Shown here: in pieces, positions 1 to 10,351 of the stretch
How the letters are laid out: the number at the start of each line of letters is the position of its first letter
How positions within the stretch are numbered: the stretch's first letter is position 1
NCBI GenBank assembly: GCA_003451675.1
Contig: DMCY01000015.1
Location: 1-64,000, forward strand
DNA from: Candidatus Atribacteria bacterium
GTDB lineage: Bacteria > Atribacterota > JS1 > SB-45 > 34-128
DNA length: 64,000 nt
Direction: 5' to 3'
Position numbers and translations under genes: made by a program
The notes under the pieces: generated by a model
The model's input: the letters and a program-made list of their open reading frames with translations, nothing else
The model's database searches: none
What the model was told of the DNA's origin: nothing

Positions 1-117
1 AGAGGAAGAGTTTTTCACTTACTACTTTGAAATTGTACCTTAGACTTAATCCCCTGCCTTTAACGAGAATATATGTAAATCTCTTTGGTTAGTAGCGTTT
101 TTGTAAGATAATATGAA

Positions 118-150
118 GAGCCGAATGCTCGAATGGGGCACGTTCGGTTC
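118..150 (+). mobile_element. Group II intron domain V-like hairpin (3' intron remnant)
   Basis: The 33-nt segment begins GAGCCGAATG and ends CACGTTCGGTTC, and is followed by TGTGAGGGG. The outer arms pair with a two-base bulge, leaving a short upper stem around a GAAT loop. This is the layout of group II intron domain V (AGC triad, 34 nt), followed by the usual start of domain VI. It is one base shorter than the usual 34 nt and no maturase gene is visible downstream; one could lie left of the window. Inference: the 3' end of a decayed or ORF-less group II intron. Confidence is moderate because the domain VI fold is poor. Confidence 0.45.
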
Positions 151-299
151 TGTGAGGGGTGTTCTATCAATCAGCTAAGGAACTAATATTGTGACACTTC
201 CATTAAGGAAACGGGAAGATAACAGGGAATACAAAGTTGTTTCTAAGGTTGAGAGATACTCATCTACTCGACTCTATTATAGATATTGGATGTTTTGAA

Positions 300-520
300 T
301 AGTATTTATAATATAGCGTATAGTGGATAGGATATTAGTTAGCTGGTTAGCTAATTACTTGCTTAATTAGTTAAGGAAATAGAATTTAAATAACAAAATA
401 GTTAACTAAATTGATTGACAGCTGAGTAATTGAATTAACTTGCACCTTGTATCTTACATCTTGCAAGTATAAACTAAAGACTTATACTAACGACTATTCA
501 CTATTCACTAACGACTAAGT
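300..520. repeat. Intergenic quasi-repeat block before rapZ
   Basis: The 538 bases before rapZ hold no plausible gene. From about 300 they contain the word families that recur across the window: TTAGTTAGCTGGTTAGC, then TTAGTTAAGG and GTTAACTAAATTG, then ACTTGCACCTTGTATCTTAC, and finally ACTAACGACTATTCACTA ending just before the rapZ ribosome binding site (AGGAGG at 521-526). Bases 151-300 show nothing I can name apart from a possible intron tail. Confidence 0.6.
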
Positions 521-538
521 AGGAGGCGTTGGGATTAA

Positions 539-1426
539 TTGGATAAGACGAGATTTGTAATAATTACCGGTCTGTCCGGAGCGGGAAAAAGTATAGCGGT
601 CAAGTGCTTTGAAGATTCTGGTTTTTTTTGTGTAGATAATATTCCTTCCCAGCTAATCCTCAAATTTGCTGAAATTTGTTTAAAATCAAAGGGAAAACTG
701 TCAAAGATCGCTTTAGTGGTAGATATAAGAGGAGGGATTTTTTTTAAGGATTTATACAAATCACTCGATTATTTAAAAGAGTTAGGAATTAATCGAGAGA
801 TATTATTTTTGGAAGCAAGTGATGAGATGTTAATGCACCGATTTAGCGGAACCAGGAGAAAACATCCTTTAGATATTTCAAACAACATTCTGGAAAATAT
901 ACAAGCAGAGAGAGAACAGTTAAAAGAATTAAGGTCACAAGCTAACCTAATAATAGATACTTCTGATTTAACTCCTAAACAATTAAGTAATGAAATTATC
1001 AGGAATTTTATAAAAGGGAAAGAACAAGAGATTCAGATAACCTTAATCTCTTTTGGATATAAATACGGTATCCCTATTGATGTAGATATAGTTTTTGATG
1101 TTAGATTTCTTCCCAACCCCTTCTATATAGATAAATTAAAGAATCTACCGGGAACCAATGAGAAGATTGAAAAATATGTAACCGAATTTCCAGTAACCCA
1201 GCATTTTATGAAAGTTTATTTTGATTTATTAAATTATTTAATCCCTTATTATCTTAAAGAAGGCAAAACATATCTGTCTATTGCTTTCGGGTGTACGGGA
1301 GGCAGACATAGATCGGTGGTTTTAATAAACAATTTAGCAAATTATTTAAAGGGGAAAAAATATAAGTTATTTGTGAAACACAGAGATATGAATAAAGATG
1401 AAATAAAGATTAAAAGTGACTTATGA
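539..1426 (+). CDS. rapZ: RapZ/YvcJ-family nucleotide-binding RNase adapter
   Basis: This is a P-loop protein of the RapZ (YvcJ) family. In Enterobacteria RapZ binds small RNAs and steers RNase E; in Gram-positives its role is less clear and it binds GTP/ATP and UDP-GlcNAc-type ligands. Walker A GLSGAGKS lies at residues 11-18, and the C-terminal family motif GCTGGRHRSV at about 251-260. The length of 295 residues is usual. The start is TTG, chosen because AGGAGG lies 12 bases upstream and the P-loop follows at the normal distance. It is followed after 3 bases by whiA, a common pairing, although the yvcK gene often found between them is absent. Confidence 0.93.
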   Translation: MDKTRFVIITGLSGAGKSIAVKCFEDSGFFCVDNIPSQLILKFAEICLKSKGKLSKIALVVDIRGGIFFKDLYKSLDYLKELGINREILFLEASDEMLMHRFSGTRRKHPLDISNNILENIQAEREQLKELRSQANLIIDTSDLTPKQLSNEIIRNFIKGKEQEIQITLISFGYKYGIPIDVDIVFDVRFLPNPFYIDKLKNLPGTNEKIEKYVTEFPVTQHFMKVYFDLLNYLIPYYLKEGKTYLSIAFGCTGGRHRSVVLINNLANYLKGKKYKLFVKHRDMNKDEIKIKSDL

Positions 1427-1468
1427 GATTTGACTAAGAACTCAAAGCGAAAAGAGCAGAGCCATAGA

Positions 1469-2401
1469 ATGTTATTTTTTTACCGAGTAAAAAATGAATT
1501 AGCCAGGATAATTCCCAAGGATATATCTAAACAGAAGAGTGAATTACTGGCATTTATAAAATTAAAAGGAAATATAGTTAAATCGGGTCAGAAAAAAAAT
1601 ATAATTATTATCTTAGAAGACCCTACTACCACACGAACTGCTTATAATTTGATTAAAAGGGTTTTTAAAATTTATCCCTCAGTTAAAAAAGAAAATTTAT
1701 CGAATACGAAAAAACATTATAAAGTTAAAGTTCCTTTTTTAAAAGAAACTACAAGAATTTTAAAAGAATTGAATTTAAACTGGGGAAATGAACCTATACA
1801 CAATAAACAGCATATCGGAGAAAGGAGGTCAAATTTAAATAAAAATTTTTCTAATGATTCATATTTAAGAGGGGCCTTTTTGGTAAATGGATTTGTAAAT
1901 GATCCGGAAAAGATGTATCACTTGGAAATTTCCACAAATGATAAAGGAGAAGCAAATTTTATTCATACACTCTTTAACTATTACGGTTTAAACTCTCGGA
2001 TAAGTTTTTGGAAGAAGAAGTGGGTAGTATATTTAAAGAGAGGGGATAGCATATTTGAATTCTTAAGACTAATCGGGCTTCAGAATGCTTTATTGTATTT
2101 TCAGGATATAAGGGCCAGAAAAGATGTATTAAATATTGTAAATAGATTAGTTAATTGCGAAACGGCAAATTTAGATAAAATAGTTCTTTCTGCTGCTAAA
2201 CAGTTACACGATATTGATGTGATAGAAAAGAAAATAGGTTTGCAACATATTTCACCGAGATTATCATTGGTAGCTGAAGTACGTAAAAATTTACCTTATG
2301 CCAGTTTACAGGAATTAGTTGAGGAAGTAGATTTTAAAATTACTAAATCGGGGATTTATCATCGTTTAAAGAAGATTTCTCAGATTGCGGAAAATTTATA
2401 A
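1469..2401 (+). CDS. whiA: WhiA-type DNA-binding protein
   Basis: This WhiA-family protein has an N-terminal LAGLIDADG-homing-endonuclease-like fold without nuclease function and a C-terminal helix-turn-helix. In Actinobacteria and Bacilli it affects sporulation or cell division and nucleoid arrangement. The conserved opening MLFFYRVKNELARI matches the family start (M-S-F-x-x-x-V-K-x-E-L), so I place the start at ATG 1469. An in-frame TTG at 1430 would add 13 residues, and neither start has a strong ribosome binding site. The C-terminal part (LQELVEEV then SGIYHRLKKI) is the HTH region. It is probably co-transcribed with rapZ. Confidence 0.92.
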   Translation: MLFFYRVKNELARIIPKDISKQKSELLAFIKLKGNIVKSGQKKNIIIILEDPTTTRTAYNLIKRVFKIYPSVKKENLSNTKKHYKVKVPFLKETTRILKELNLNWGNEPIHNKQHIGERRSNLNKNFSNDSYLRGAFLVNGFVNDPEKMYHLEISTNDKGEANFIHTLFNYYGLNSRISFWKKKWVVYLKRGDSIFEFLRLIGLQNALLYFQDIRARKDVLNIVNRLVNCETANLDKIVLSAAKQLHDIDVIEKKIGLQHISPRLSLVAEVRKNLPYASLQELVEEVDFKITKSGIYHRLKKISQIAENL

Positions 2402-2481
2402 ACCATAAGAATTTTTTTCTTCACTCGATACTCGATACGCAATACACGATACGAAAATGAATTTATAAAATAAAGATAAAT

Positions 2482-2510
2482 TTGGTATATTAAAAACTTT
2501 TTGGTAAAAT
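2482..2510 (+). promoter_or_regulatory. Candidate sigma-70-type promoter for the ABC ATPase
   Basis: TTGGTA (2482-2487) and TAAAAT (2505-2510) are separated by 17 bases and lie 31 bases upstream of the start codon of the ABC ATPase gene. The upstream 2405-2455 stretch carries GATACTCGATACG-type quasi-repeats. Confidence 0.45.
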
Positions 2511-2541
2511 AATATAATTGTATTAATAAGGAGGAATTAAA

Positions 2542-3642
2542 ATGGCAAACGTAATCTTAAAGAATCTTACTAAAAAATTTAAAGAGGTAACTGCGGTAGA
2601 TAATGTAAATATAGAGATAAAGGATAAGGAATTTGCAGTCTTGGTCGGACCATCTGGTTGTGGGAAGACTACAACCTTGCGGGCAATTGCTGGCTTAGAA
2701 GAAGCAACCTCAGGGGAGATTTATATTGGCGATAAGTTGGTAAATGATGTTCAGCCTAAAGATAGAGATATTGCCATGGTATTTCAAAACTACGCTCTTT
2801 ATCCTCATATGGATGTTTACAATAATATGGCTTTCGGTTTGAAATTAAGAAAGTTTCCAAAAAAAGAAATTGATCAAAGAGTAGGAGAAGCCGCAGAAAT
2901 ATTAGGAATAGAAAATTTATTAAAAAGAAAACCTAAACAGTTATCCGGTGGGCAAAGACAGCGAGTGGCAGTAGGAAGAGCCATAGTAAGAAAACCAAAA
3001 GTATTTTTATTTGATGAGCCACTTTCGAATTTAGATGCTAAACTAAGAGTGGCAATGAGGGCAGAAATCAGCAAACTTCACCGTAGATTGGGAGCTACTA
3101 TAATTTATGTAACCCATGATCAGGTAGAAGCTATGACCATGGCAGATAGAATGTTTATAATGAATGACGGTCTCTTGCAACAATCAGGTTCTCCTTTAGA
3201 AGTTTACAAAAAACCCAACAACAAATTCGTAGCCGGTTTTATCGGTTCACCGGCAATGAATTTTATAGATGCTAAAGTTGTTAAAGAGAATGGAGATTAT
3301 TTCATCGATGCAGAAAGTTTTAAAGTAAAAGTTCCCCAGGCTTTTTATTCTAAAATAGCAGATTATGCCGGGAAAGAAGTGATTTTTGGGGTAAGACCTG
3401 AAGATCTTTACAATAAACAGTTTGCACCTAATACTACACCTTCTAATACTATAAAGGCTAAAGTGGATGTGATTGAACCTTTGGGGGCAGAGATTTTCAT
3501 ATACCTGACCTGTGGAAAGCATTCTGTGATAGGGAAGATGGATACACGTACCCAGGTAGAAGTTGAACAAAATATGGAAGTAGTATTAGATATGGAAAAG
3601 ACTCATATTTTTGATCCTAAAACTTTATTAGTTATAGTTTAG
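2542..3642 (+). CDS. Sugar-type ABC transporter ATP-binding protein (MsmX/UgpC/MalK family)
   Basis: This ATPase belongs to the CUT1 carbohydrate importer class. Walker A GPSGCGKT is at residues 36-43, signature LSGGQRQR at 134-141, Walker B VFLFDEP at 154-160 and the H-loop His at 192. After about residue 240 comes the TOBE/OB-type regulatory domain typical of MalK, UgpC and MsmX; 366 residues is the usual length. No permease or binding protein lies nearby, so it probably serves several distant sugar transporters, as MsmX does in Bacillus. An AAGGAGG ribosome binding site precedes the ATG. The exact sugar specificity cannot be read from the sequence. Confidence 0.9.
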   Translation: MANVILKNLTKKFKEVTAVDNVNIEIKDKEFAVLVGPSGCGKTTTLRAIAGLEEATSGEIYIGDKLVNDVQPKDRDIAMVFQNYALYPHMDVYNNMAFGLKLRKFPKKEIDQRVGEAAEILGIENLLKRKPKQLSGGQRQRVAVGRAIVRKPKVFLFDEPLSNLDAKLRVAMRAEISKLHRRLGATIIYVTHDQVEAMTMADRMFIMNDGLLQQSGSPLEVYKKPNNKFVAGFIGSPAMNFIDAKVVKENGDYFIDAESFKVKVPQAFYSKIADYAGKEVIFGVRPEDLYNKQFAPNTTPSNTIKAKVDVIEPLGAEIFIYLTCGKHSVIGKMDTRTQVEVEQNMEVVLDMEKTHIFDPKTLLVIV

Positions 3643-3777
3643 ATGAAGTTTAATTTAAGTTTTAGTACCAAAGCTTATTTTATATTCTAATAAAGCATAG
3701 ACAATGTCTTATATTTTGAAAAAATTATATATAAAATGTACCAATATCATATACAAGATAATAGTGGAGTTTGTGAG

Positions 3778-5263
3778 ATGAAACCTGAATTATCATTGAC
3801 ACAAAAACAAAAATTAATTCTTACTCCCCAATTATATCAAGCAATTAATATATTACAATTAAATTTAGTTGAACTAAAAGATTTAATCGATGAAGAATTA
3901 GTAGATAATCCCTTATTAGAAGTTAAACAAGAAACAGGTTCAATAACAGAAAAAGTAAATCAAGAGGAAAATGCTTTAACTCAAACCGAAGAATCTAATG
4001 AAAGAAGAGAAGAGAATAACTTTGATGATTGGTTAAGTTATCTCAAGGAAAAAGATTATCGAGCTTTGCCCAATAGACCTGTAGCGGAGAAAGAAAATAG
4101 AGATGAAAATTTTATTTATTATAGAGAATCATTACAAGATTATTTGCTAATCCAATTAAGTACAGCTGTAAGCAGCGATATTGATTATAAAATTGGTGAA
4201 TATATAATAGGCAACATAGACGATAACGGTTATTTAAATATTGGTTTAGATGATATTTCTCTTGATTTAAATATAAAAAGAGATAAAATAGAAAAGATAT
4301 TATCTTTGATTCAAAATTTTGACCCGCCTGGAGTGGGAGCAAGAAATCTACAAGAATGTCTATTAATCCAGATAAAATATCTGGACATTAGTGATATAAA
4401 AATTGAGAAGATAATAAAATACCATTTGCAAGATTTAGCCCGGAAATCATTTAAGAAAATTGCTAAAGATCTGAAAATATCTATATCTGAAGTTCAATCT
4501 TTGGCTGATGTAATTAAAAACTCCTTTGACCCTAAACCCGGCAGAAGAGTAGGAAACTTCAAGGAAGTTAAGTATATACTTCCCGATTTGGTGATAATGA
4601 GAAAAACAAGAGGAGGATACAGAGTAATTTTGAACGATAGTTATCTGCCTCAAATAAAGATAAATTCTCGTTATAAAACGATTTTAGAGCTAGGTAATAA
4701 TATTTCCCCTTATGGTAAAGGAAAAATAATTAAAAAGGGAAGCATTTCTGACCATGAGATCAAAGATACTAAAAAATATGTTGAAGAAAAATTAAATTCT
4801 GCTAAGTGGTTAATTAAAGGTATAGAGCAGAGAAAAAAAACTATATATCGTATTGCTGAAACTTTAATAGAATATCAGAAGGATTTTTTAGATAAAGGTA
4901 TTTTATATATAAAACCCCTAACTTTAAGGAAGTTAGCAGACAGATTAGAAATTCACGAATCTACTGTGTCAAGGGCGATTCACAACAAGATTGTGCAAAC
5001 TCCTCGAGGACTTTTTAAAATGAAATTTTTCTTTTCTAAAGGAGTGAACAAGAAAAATGGAGGCGCTGTCTCTACTGATAAAGTTAAAAAATTAATAAAA
5101 GAATATATAAATAATGAGAATTGTTTAAAACCATGGAGCGATAAAAGATTAGCAGATTTATTAAGCAAAAAAGGGGGTGTAAATATTTCCCGTCGAACAG
5201 TTGCTAAATATCGAGAGATATTGAAAATACCATCTTCTAATCTGCGAAAAAGGTTTGAAATTT

Positions 5264-5265
<2 letters not shown>
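3778..5265 (+). CDS. rpoN: RNA polymerase sigma-54 factor
   Basis: RpoN directs transcription from -24/-12 promoters with AAA+ activators. Region I is Gln/Leu-rich (MKPELSLTQKQKLILTPQL), the core-binding domain follows, then the HTH (LADRLEIHESTVSRAI) and the RpoN box RRTVAKYR at about residue 472. The ATG at 3778 is chosen because it gives the canonical N-terminus and has a purine-rich AGTGGAG about 10 bases upstream; a longer ORF from 3736 is unlikely. The protein has 495 residues, slightly longer than average. Its TAG stop lies inside the first word of the following repeat block. No sigma-54 activator is in the window. Confidence 0.93.
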
Positions 5266-6388
<1,123 letters not shown>

Positions 6389-6520
6389 AAATCGTATCTC
6401 GTATCTCGTGAATCGTATCTCGTAAAAAAGCAAATAGTTAAAATATTTAAAAATTAAAAAAGTTGTGTATTTGAATTTATTTTTCTTTCGAGATACAAGA
6501 TACTAGATACGAACAACGAA
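6389..6520. repeat. Inverted quasi-repeat of GTATCTCGT words between gap and tpiA
   Basis: Just after the gap stop the sequence contains tandem-like CGTATCTCGTATCTCGTG and CGTATCTCGT. Just before tpiA it contains GAGATACAAGATACTAGATACGA, an imperfect reverse complement of the first part. The centre is A/T-rich. The words GATACGA/TCGTATC recur at 2430, 7510, 17190 and 60050. Confidence 0.65.
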
Positions 6521-6539
6521 TTAATTGGGGGTTAAATTA

Positions 6540-7301
6540 ATGCGTATTCCAGTAATTGCTGGAAATTGGAAGATGAATAAAAATATCGTAGAATCAGTAT
6601 CTTTAGTTAAAGAATTAAAAGATTTTGTTCGCGGAATCAAGGGAGTAGATATTGTAATTTGTCCGCCTTTTATTTCTCTTTGGGTGGTAAAAGAGATAAT
6701 TAATGGCACAAACATCCATTTGGGAGCTCAGAACATGTATTGGGAAACAAAAGGGGCATTTACTGGAGAAACATCTCCCCTAATGCTTAAAGATGTGGGT
6801 TGTAAATATATTATATTAGGGCATTCCGAGAGAAGGCAGTATTTTAAGGAAACTTCTGAAGAAGTTGCCAGAAAGACAGAAGCCGCACTTTCAGTTAATC
6901 TAACACCTATTGTGTGTGTAGGCGAAAATTTAGAGGAAAGGGAAAGTGGTAAAACTGAGAGTATAATAGAACAGGAGATTAAAGCTCTATTTCCAAAAAT
7001 AGATTCTACCTTAGCAGGAAGAATAATCGTAGCCTATGAACCTATATGGGCTATCGGTACAGGTAAGTCTAGTAGCTCACAGGATGCCAATCTAATAATT
7101 AAATTTATTAGGGAATTATTTTCCTTTAAATATGGAGGTAAAATAGCTGAGCGAATAAGAATCTTGTACGGAGGGAGCGTAAATCCTAAAAATATTAATG
7201 AGTTTATAAACGAATCTGATATTGATGGAGCTTTAGTGGGAGGAGCAAGCTTGCATGCTTTAAGTTTCTCTCAAATAGTAAAAGCAGCTAAAATATTATA
7301 A
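6540..7301 (+). CDS. tpiA: Triose-phosphate isomerase
   Basis: TpiA interconverts dihydroxyacetone phosphate and glyceraldehyde 3-phosphate. The family residues are visible: Asn9/Lys11 in GNWKMNK, electrophilic His95 in LGHSERR, catalytic base Glu167 in YEPIWAIGTG, and the phosphate-binding YGGSV and GGAS segments near the C-terminus. The start is ATG 6540, with GGGGG 8 bases upstream, giving 253 residues. An upstream in-frame TTG at 6525 overlaps the ribosome binding site and is unlikely. Confidence 0.96.
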   Translation: MRIPVIAGNWKMNKNIVESVSLVKELKDFVRGIKGVDIVICPPFISLWVVKEIINGTNIHLGAQNMYWETKGAFTGETSPLMLKDVGCKYIILGHSERRQYFKETSEEVARKTEAALSVNLTPIVCVGENLEERESGKTESIIEQEIKALFPKIDSTLAGRIIVAYEPIWAIGTGKSSSSQDANLIIKFIRELFSFKYGGKIAERIRILYGGSVNPKNINEFINESDIDGALVGGASLHALSFSQIVKAAKIL

Positions 7302-7535
7302 AGTTAGTATAAATTTTCTTGCTTTTTTACGCAATACGAAGTTACTCCGGTTCTTGGCTTTCTTCTTTTATTTTCTTAACTAGCTAACCAGGTAACCAAC
7401 TAACCAACAAGTGAGGTAATGTGTAACATGTGATAAGTACCTGTTTTTATAATTTAAGAAATTTAATCCTATTACTCATTACATATTACTTGTTACTGTA
7501 TTTTATAGGAGATACGATTCACGAGATACGATTAT
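7302..7535. repeat. Intergenic quasi-repeat block before secG
   Basis: The 375-base gap holds no gene. Bases 7305-7535 combine several word families: ACGCAATACGAAG, TTAACTAGCTAACCAGGTAAC, AACCAACTAACCAAC, GATAAGTACCTG, TTACTCATTACATATTACTT, and finally GAGATACGATTCACGAG. The last about 100 bases before secG are free of these words and carry a promoter candidate. Confidence 0.6.
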
Positions 7536-7545
7536 AAAGGATATC

Positions 7546-7574
7546 TTGAACTTGGTATATAATTGTGTTAGAAT
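7546..7574 (+). promoter_or_regulatory. Candidate promoter for secG and downstream genes
   Basis: TTGAAC (7546-7551) and TAGAAT (7569-7574) are separated by 17 bases, about 100 bases upstream of secG. It lies in non-repeat sequence just after a repeat block. Confidence 0.45.
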
Positions 7575-7676
7575 AAAAAACCGAAATTATTGAGGGAATA
7601 AATATAATAAATTAAGGATTTTAGAGAAATTTCTCTTTGATTATTTTGATCTAATTTTTATGAGAGGAGTTACAGG

Positions 7677-7901
7677 ATGCCTATAGCATTAATGATAATT
7701 CAGATTATAATAAGCATAGCTTTGATTTTAACAGTGATACTCCAGCATAGAAAATCAAGCAGAGCTTCAGGAATATTTGGCGGAGGGACAACTGCTGATT
7801 ATGGTGGGAAGAAAGGTAAAGAAGCATTTTTAATGAAACTTACTACTGTTGTAGCGGTACTTTTTATGCTATCTTCCCTTTTGCTTAGTTTAATTAAATA
7901 G
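7677..7901 (+). CDS. secG: Preprotein translocase subunit SecG
   Basis: SecG is the small membrane partner of SecYE in protein export. The 74-residue protein has two hydrophobic segments (about residues 3-22 and 52-72) flanking a Gly-rich loop with SSRASGIFGGG, the standard SecG arrangement. GAGGAG lies ahead of the ATG. It is followed after 19 bases by the nicotinate phosphoribosyltransferase gene. Confidence 0.9.
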   Translation: MPIALMIIQIIISIALILTVILQHRKSSRASGIFGGGTTADYGGKKGKEAFLMKLTTVVAVLFMLSSLLLSLIK

Positions 7902-7920
7902 AAGGAAAATCTTTAAAAGT

Positions 7921-8958
7921 ATGAATAAACCTATTGGTTCGGTTAATGAGATAAAAAATTATTCTATCAACTTAAATAGAAAATTTTTTTCAGCTACCCA
8001 TGAAGAAATAGAGAAAGGGTTAACTACCGATATATATTTCATAAGAGCTCAAGAGCTATTGAGATATCTTCGATTAGATAACACTATAGTAACTGCAGAA
8101 ATATTTCCCCGCAAAGATGGTATATTCGCTGGGGTCCAAGAAGTATATAATCTTTTAAAAGAAAAGAAGATAAAATTATGGTCTTTAGAAGAAGGAGAAA
8201 GCTTTCAGCATAAAGATACAGTAATGAGAATTGAAGGACCATACTGTGAATTTGGTGTTTTTGAAACAGTTATTTTAGGTATTTTAGCTAGTAGTTCGGC
8301 GTGGGCTACTGCTGCTCGTAAATGCAAAGATGCTGCCGGGTCAAAGAAAGTCGTCTGCTTCGGTTCTCGACACATTCATCCGGCTGTAGCTCCAGTTATG
8401 GAAAGATCTGCGCTGATAGGCGGTGCAGATGGAGCAAGTTGTATATTAGGGGCAAAATTATCCGGGGAAAAACCTCAAGGAACTATTCCTCACACTGTAA
8501 TGATTATTTCGGGAGATACTATAAAAGCAGCCCAAGCTTATAATGTTTGTATGCCCAAAGATGTTCCTCGAATTATTCTTATCGACACTTTTAAAGACGA
8601 AGCAGAAGAATCTATAAGAGTAGCTCGTGCTTTAAGAAAAGACTTATTAGGGGTAAGATTAGATACTCCAAGCGAGAGAGGTGGGGTAACCCCTGATTTA
8701 GTAAAAGAGGTAAGAGCAAGGCTTGATCAAGCTGGCTTTCCTTATGTAAAAATCTTTGTTTCGGGAGGACTTACCCCGGAAAGAATAAGTATGTTAAGCA
8801 AAGAACAGGTTGACGCTTTCGGGGTAGGTAGTTATATAAGTGATGCCAGCCCTATTGATATGACCTTAGATATAAAAGAAGTTGAAGGGAAGCCAATTGC
8901 TAAAAGAGGAAGAATCCCTGGCAAGATAGAAAATTCAAAATTAAAGCGAATTATGTAA
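7921..8958 (+). CDS. pncB: Nicotinate phosphoribosyltransferase family protein (short form)
   Basis: This enzyme would make nicotinate mononucleotide from nicotinate and PRPP in NAD salvage. The 345-residue protein is a short member of the NAPRTase family (COG1488). Family-like segments are visible: DIYFIRAQELL near the N-terminus, FGSRHIHPAVAP at about residue 142, the Gly/Ala-rich core GGADGASCILGAKLSG, and a C-terminal barrel part with IFVSGGLTPERI and DAFGVGSYISD. Related decarboxylating (NadC-like) enzymes share this fold, so substrate assignment is by family resemblance only. A GAAGGAAAA ribosome binding site precedes it. Confidence 0.82.
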   Translation: MNKPIGSVNEIKNYSINLNRKFFSATHEEIEKGLTTDIYFIRAQELLRYLRLDNTIVTAEIFPRKDGIFAGVQEVYNLLKEKKIKLWSLEEGESFQHKDTVMRIEGPYCEFGVFETVILGILASSSAWATAARKCKDAAGSKKVVCFGSRHIHPAVAPVMERSALIGGADGASCILGAKLSGEKPQGTIPHTVMIISGDTIKAAQAYNVCMPKDVPRIILIDTFKDEAEESIRVARALRKDLLGVRLDTPSERGGVTPDLVKEVRARLDQAGFPYVKIFVSGGLTPERISMLSKEQVDAFGVGSYISDASPIDMTLDIKEVEGKPIAKRGRIPGKIENSKLKRIM

Positions 8959-8988
8959 AAATAAGTGTGTAATGGAGGAAGAAGGTAA

Positions 8989-10017
8989 ATGGAGGATTTA
9001 CTGTTACAGATTAAAGACTTAAAGACCTATTTTTATACTGATGATGGTGTGGTTAAAGCAGTTGATAGTGTTGATTTTACGATAAGAAAAGGGGAAACAC
9101 TGGGTATGGTAGGTGAGTCAGGTTGTGGGAAAAGTGTTACTGCCCTTTCCGTATTAAGATTAATTCAGGAACCGCCGGGGAAGATTGTTAACGGTGAAAT
9201 TTGGTTTAAGGGTGAAGAATTATTAAGAAAAACGCCCGAAAAAATGAGAAAGATTAGAGGGAACGATATTTCTATGATCTTCCAGGAACCGATGACCTCC
9301 TTAAATCCCGTTTATACTATTGGTGAACAGATTTCAGAAGCCATAGTGCTACATCAAAAATTAGATAAGGAAAAAGCCTTAAAGAAAACCGTAGAGATGT
9401 TACGCTTAGTAAGCATACCTTCCCCCGAAACCAGGGTTCATGAATATCCTCACGAATTAAGCGGAGGGCAAAGACAGAGAGCAATGATTGCCATGGCTTT
9501 ATCTTGTAATCCAGATTTATTAATCGCAGACGAACCAACAACCGCCTTAGATGTTACCATTCAGGCTCAAATTTTAGAACTGATAAAGAAATTAAAAAAT
9601 GAAATTGGTATGTCAGTTTTGATGATTACTCATGATTTGGGAGTAATTGCTGAAGTATCGGATGATGTAGTAGTTGTATATGCGGGTAAAGCGGTAGAAT
9701 ATGCAGATGTGAAAACTATCTTTAAATATCCGCTGCATCCCTATACTATAGCTCTCCAAAATTCCATTCCTCGCCTAACAGATAAACCAGGAAAAAAACT
9801 AGAAGTTATTCAGGGTGGAATTCCTGATCCTTTAGCTTTGCCTTCTGGATGCAAGTTTCATCCTCGCTGCAAATTTGCTATAGATATTTGCAGGGAAGAA
9901 GAACCTGAACTTGAAAAGATAGAAGACAACCATATTGTACGGTGTTGGATGTACAATAAAGATAAAGCAAAAGATTTTAAAATTAAACAAGAAGCGGTAA
10001 GTATTACCCAAAATTAA
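8989..10017 (+). CDS. oppD: Oligopeptide/dipeptide ABC transporter ATPase, OppD/DppD type
   Basis: This is the first of two ATPases of a peptide (or oligosaccharide) importer. Walker A GESGCGKS is at residues 42-49, signature LSGGQRQR at 157-164 and Walker B LLIADEP at about 176. The C-terminal oligopeptide-transporter extension has the Cys pattern GCKFHPRCKFA...VRCW. At 342 residues it has the usual length. oppF follows downstream, but the two are separated by a repeat block, and no permeases or substrate-binding protein lie in the window. Confidence 0.92.
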   Translation: MEDLLLQIKDLKTYFYTDDGVVKAVDSVDFTIRKGETLGMVGESGCGKSVTALSVLRLIQEPPGKIVNGEIWFKGEELLRKTPEKMRKIRGNDISMIFQEPMTSLNPVYTIGEQISEAIVLHQKLDKEKALKKTVEMLRLVSIPSPETRVHEYPHELSGGQRQRAMIAMALSCNPDLLIADEPTTALDVTIQAQILELIKKLKNEIGMSVLMITHDLGVIAEVSDDVVVVYAGKAVEYADVKTIFKYPLHPYTIALQNSIPRLTDKPGKKLEVIQGGIPDPLALPSGCKFHPRCKFAIDICREEEPELEKIEDNHIVRCWMYNKDKAKDFKIKQEAVSITQN

Positions 10018-10320
10018 TATAATTTGATTGTATGAGAAATTTCTTTTTTTGTAGGGGTTCGATTCATCGAACCCGCAATGAAAGCGAATCGGATAAATCT
10101 GACCTTTTAAAAGTAATATTTTATACGAAAAAAGTTTTGAGCTTTGAATTGTAGTTTTTCGTTTTTTGCTTTAAGTTTTTAGTTTTAATAAGGTAGTGGA
10201 TTAATTTATCAAGCCCGTTAAAAAAAAATTATTTATTATGGGCAGACACAATGTGTGTCCTACATATTATACATTACTATTTTTCTTTACGCGATACGAA
10301 TTACTATTTACTAATGACTA
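10018..10320. repeat. Composite repeat block between oppD and oppF
   Basis: Bases 10051-10109 carry a GTAGGGGTTCGATTCATCGA element whose first hairpin (GGGTTCGA, loop TTCA, TCGAACCC at 10055-10074) is perfect; the second half resembles CGGATAAATCTGACC. Bases 10243-10264 carry GACACAATGTGTGTCCTAC, a small hairpin with a CCTAC tail. The rest contains TACGAAAAAAGTTTTGAG, GTTTTTCGTTTTTTGC and GCGATACGAATTAC words. The block interrupts an otherwise adjacent ATPase gene pair and contains no gene. Confidence 0.65.
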
Positions 10321-10351
10321 ATTTAAGGTAAAAAATGGGAGGGAAAAAGGA

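Noticed and set aside
3661..3720. Possible terminator after the ABC ATPase gene (GCTTATT/AATAAAGC and AGACA-A-TGTCT)
   Set aside because: The stems are short or imperfect and the T-run is weak; not enough to call.
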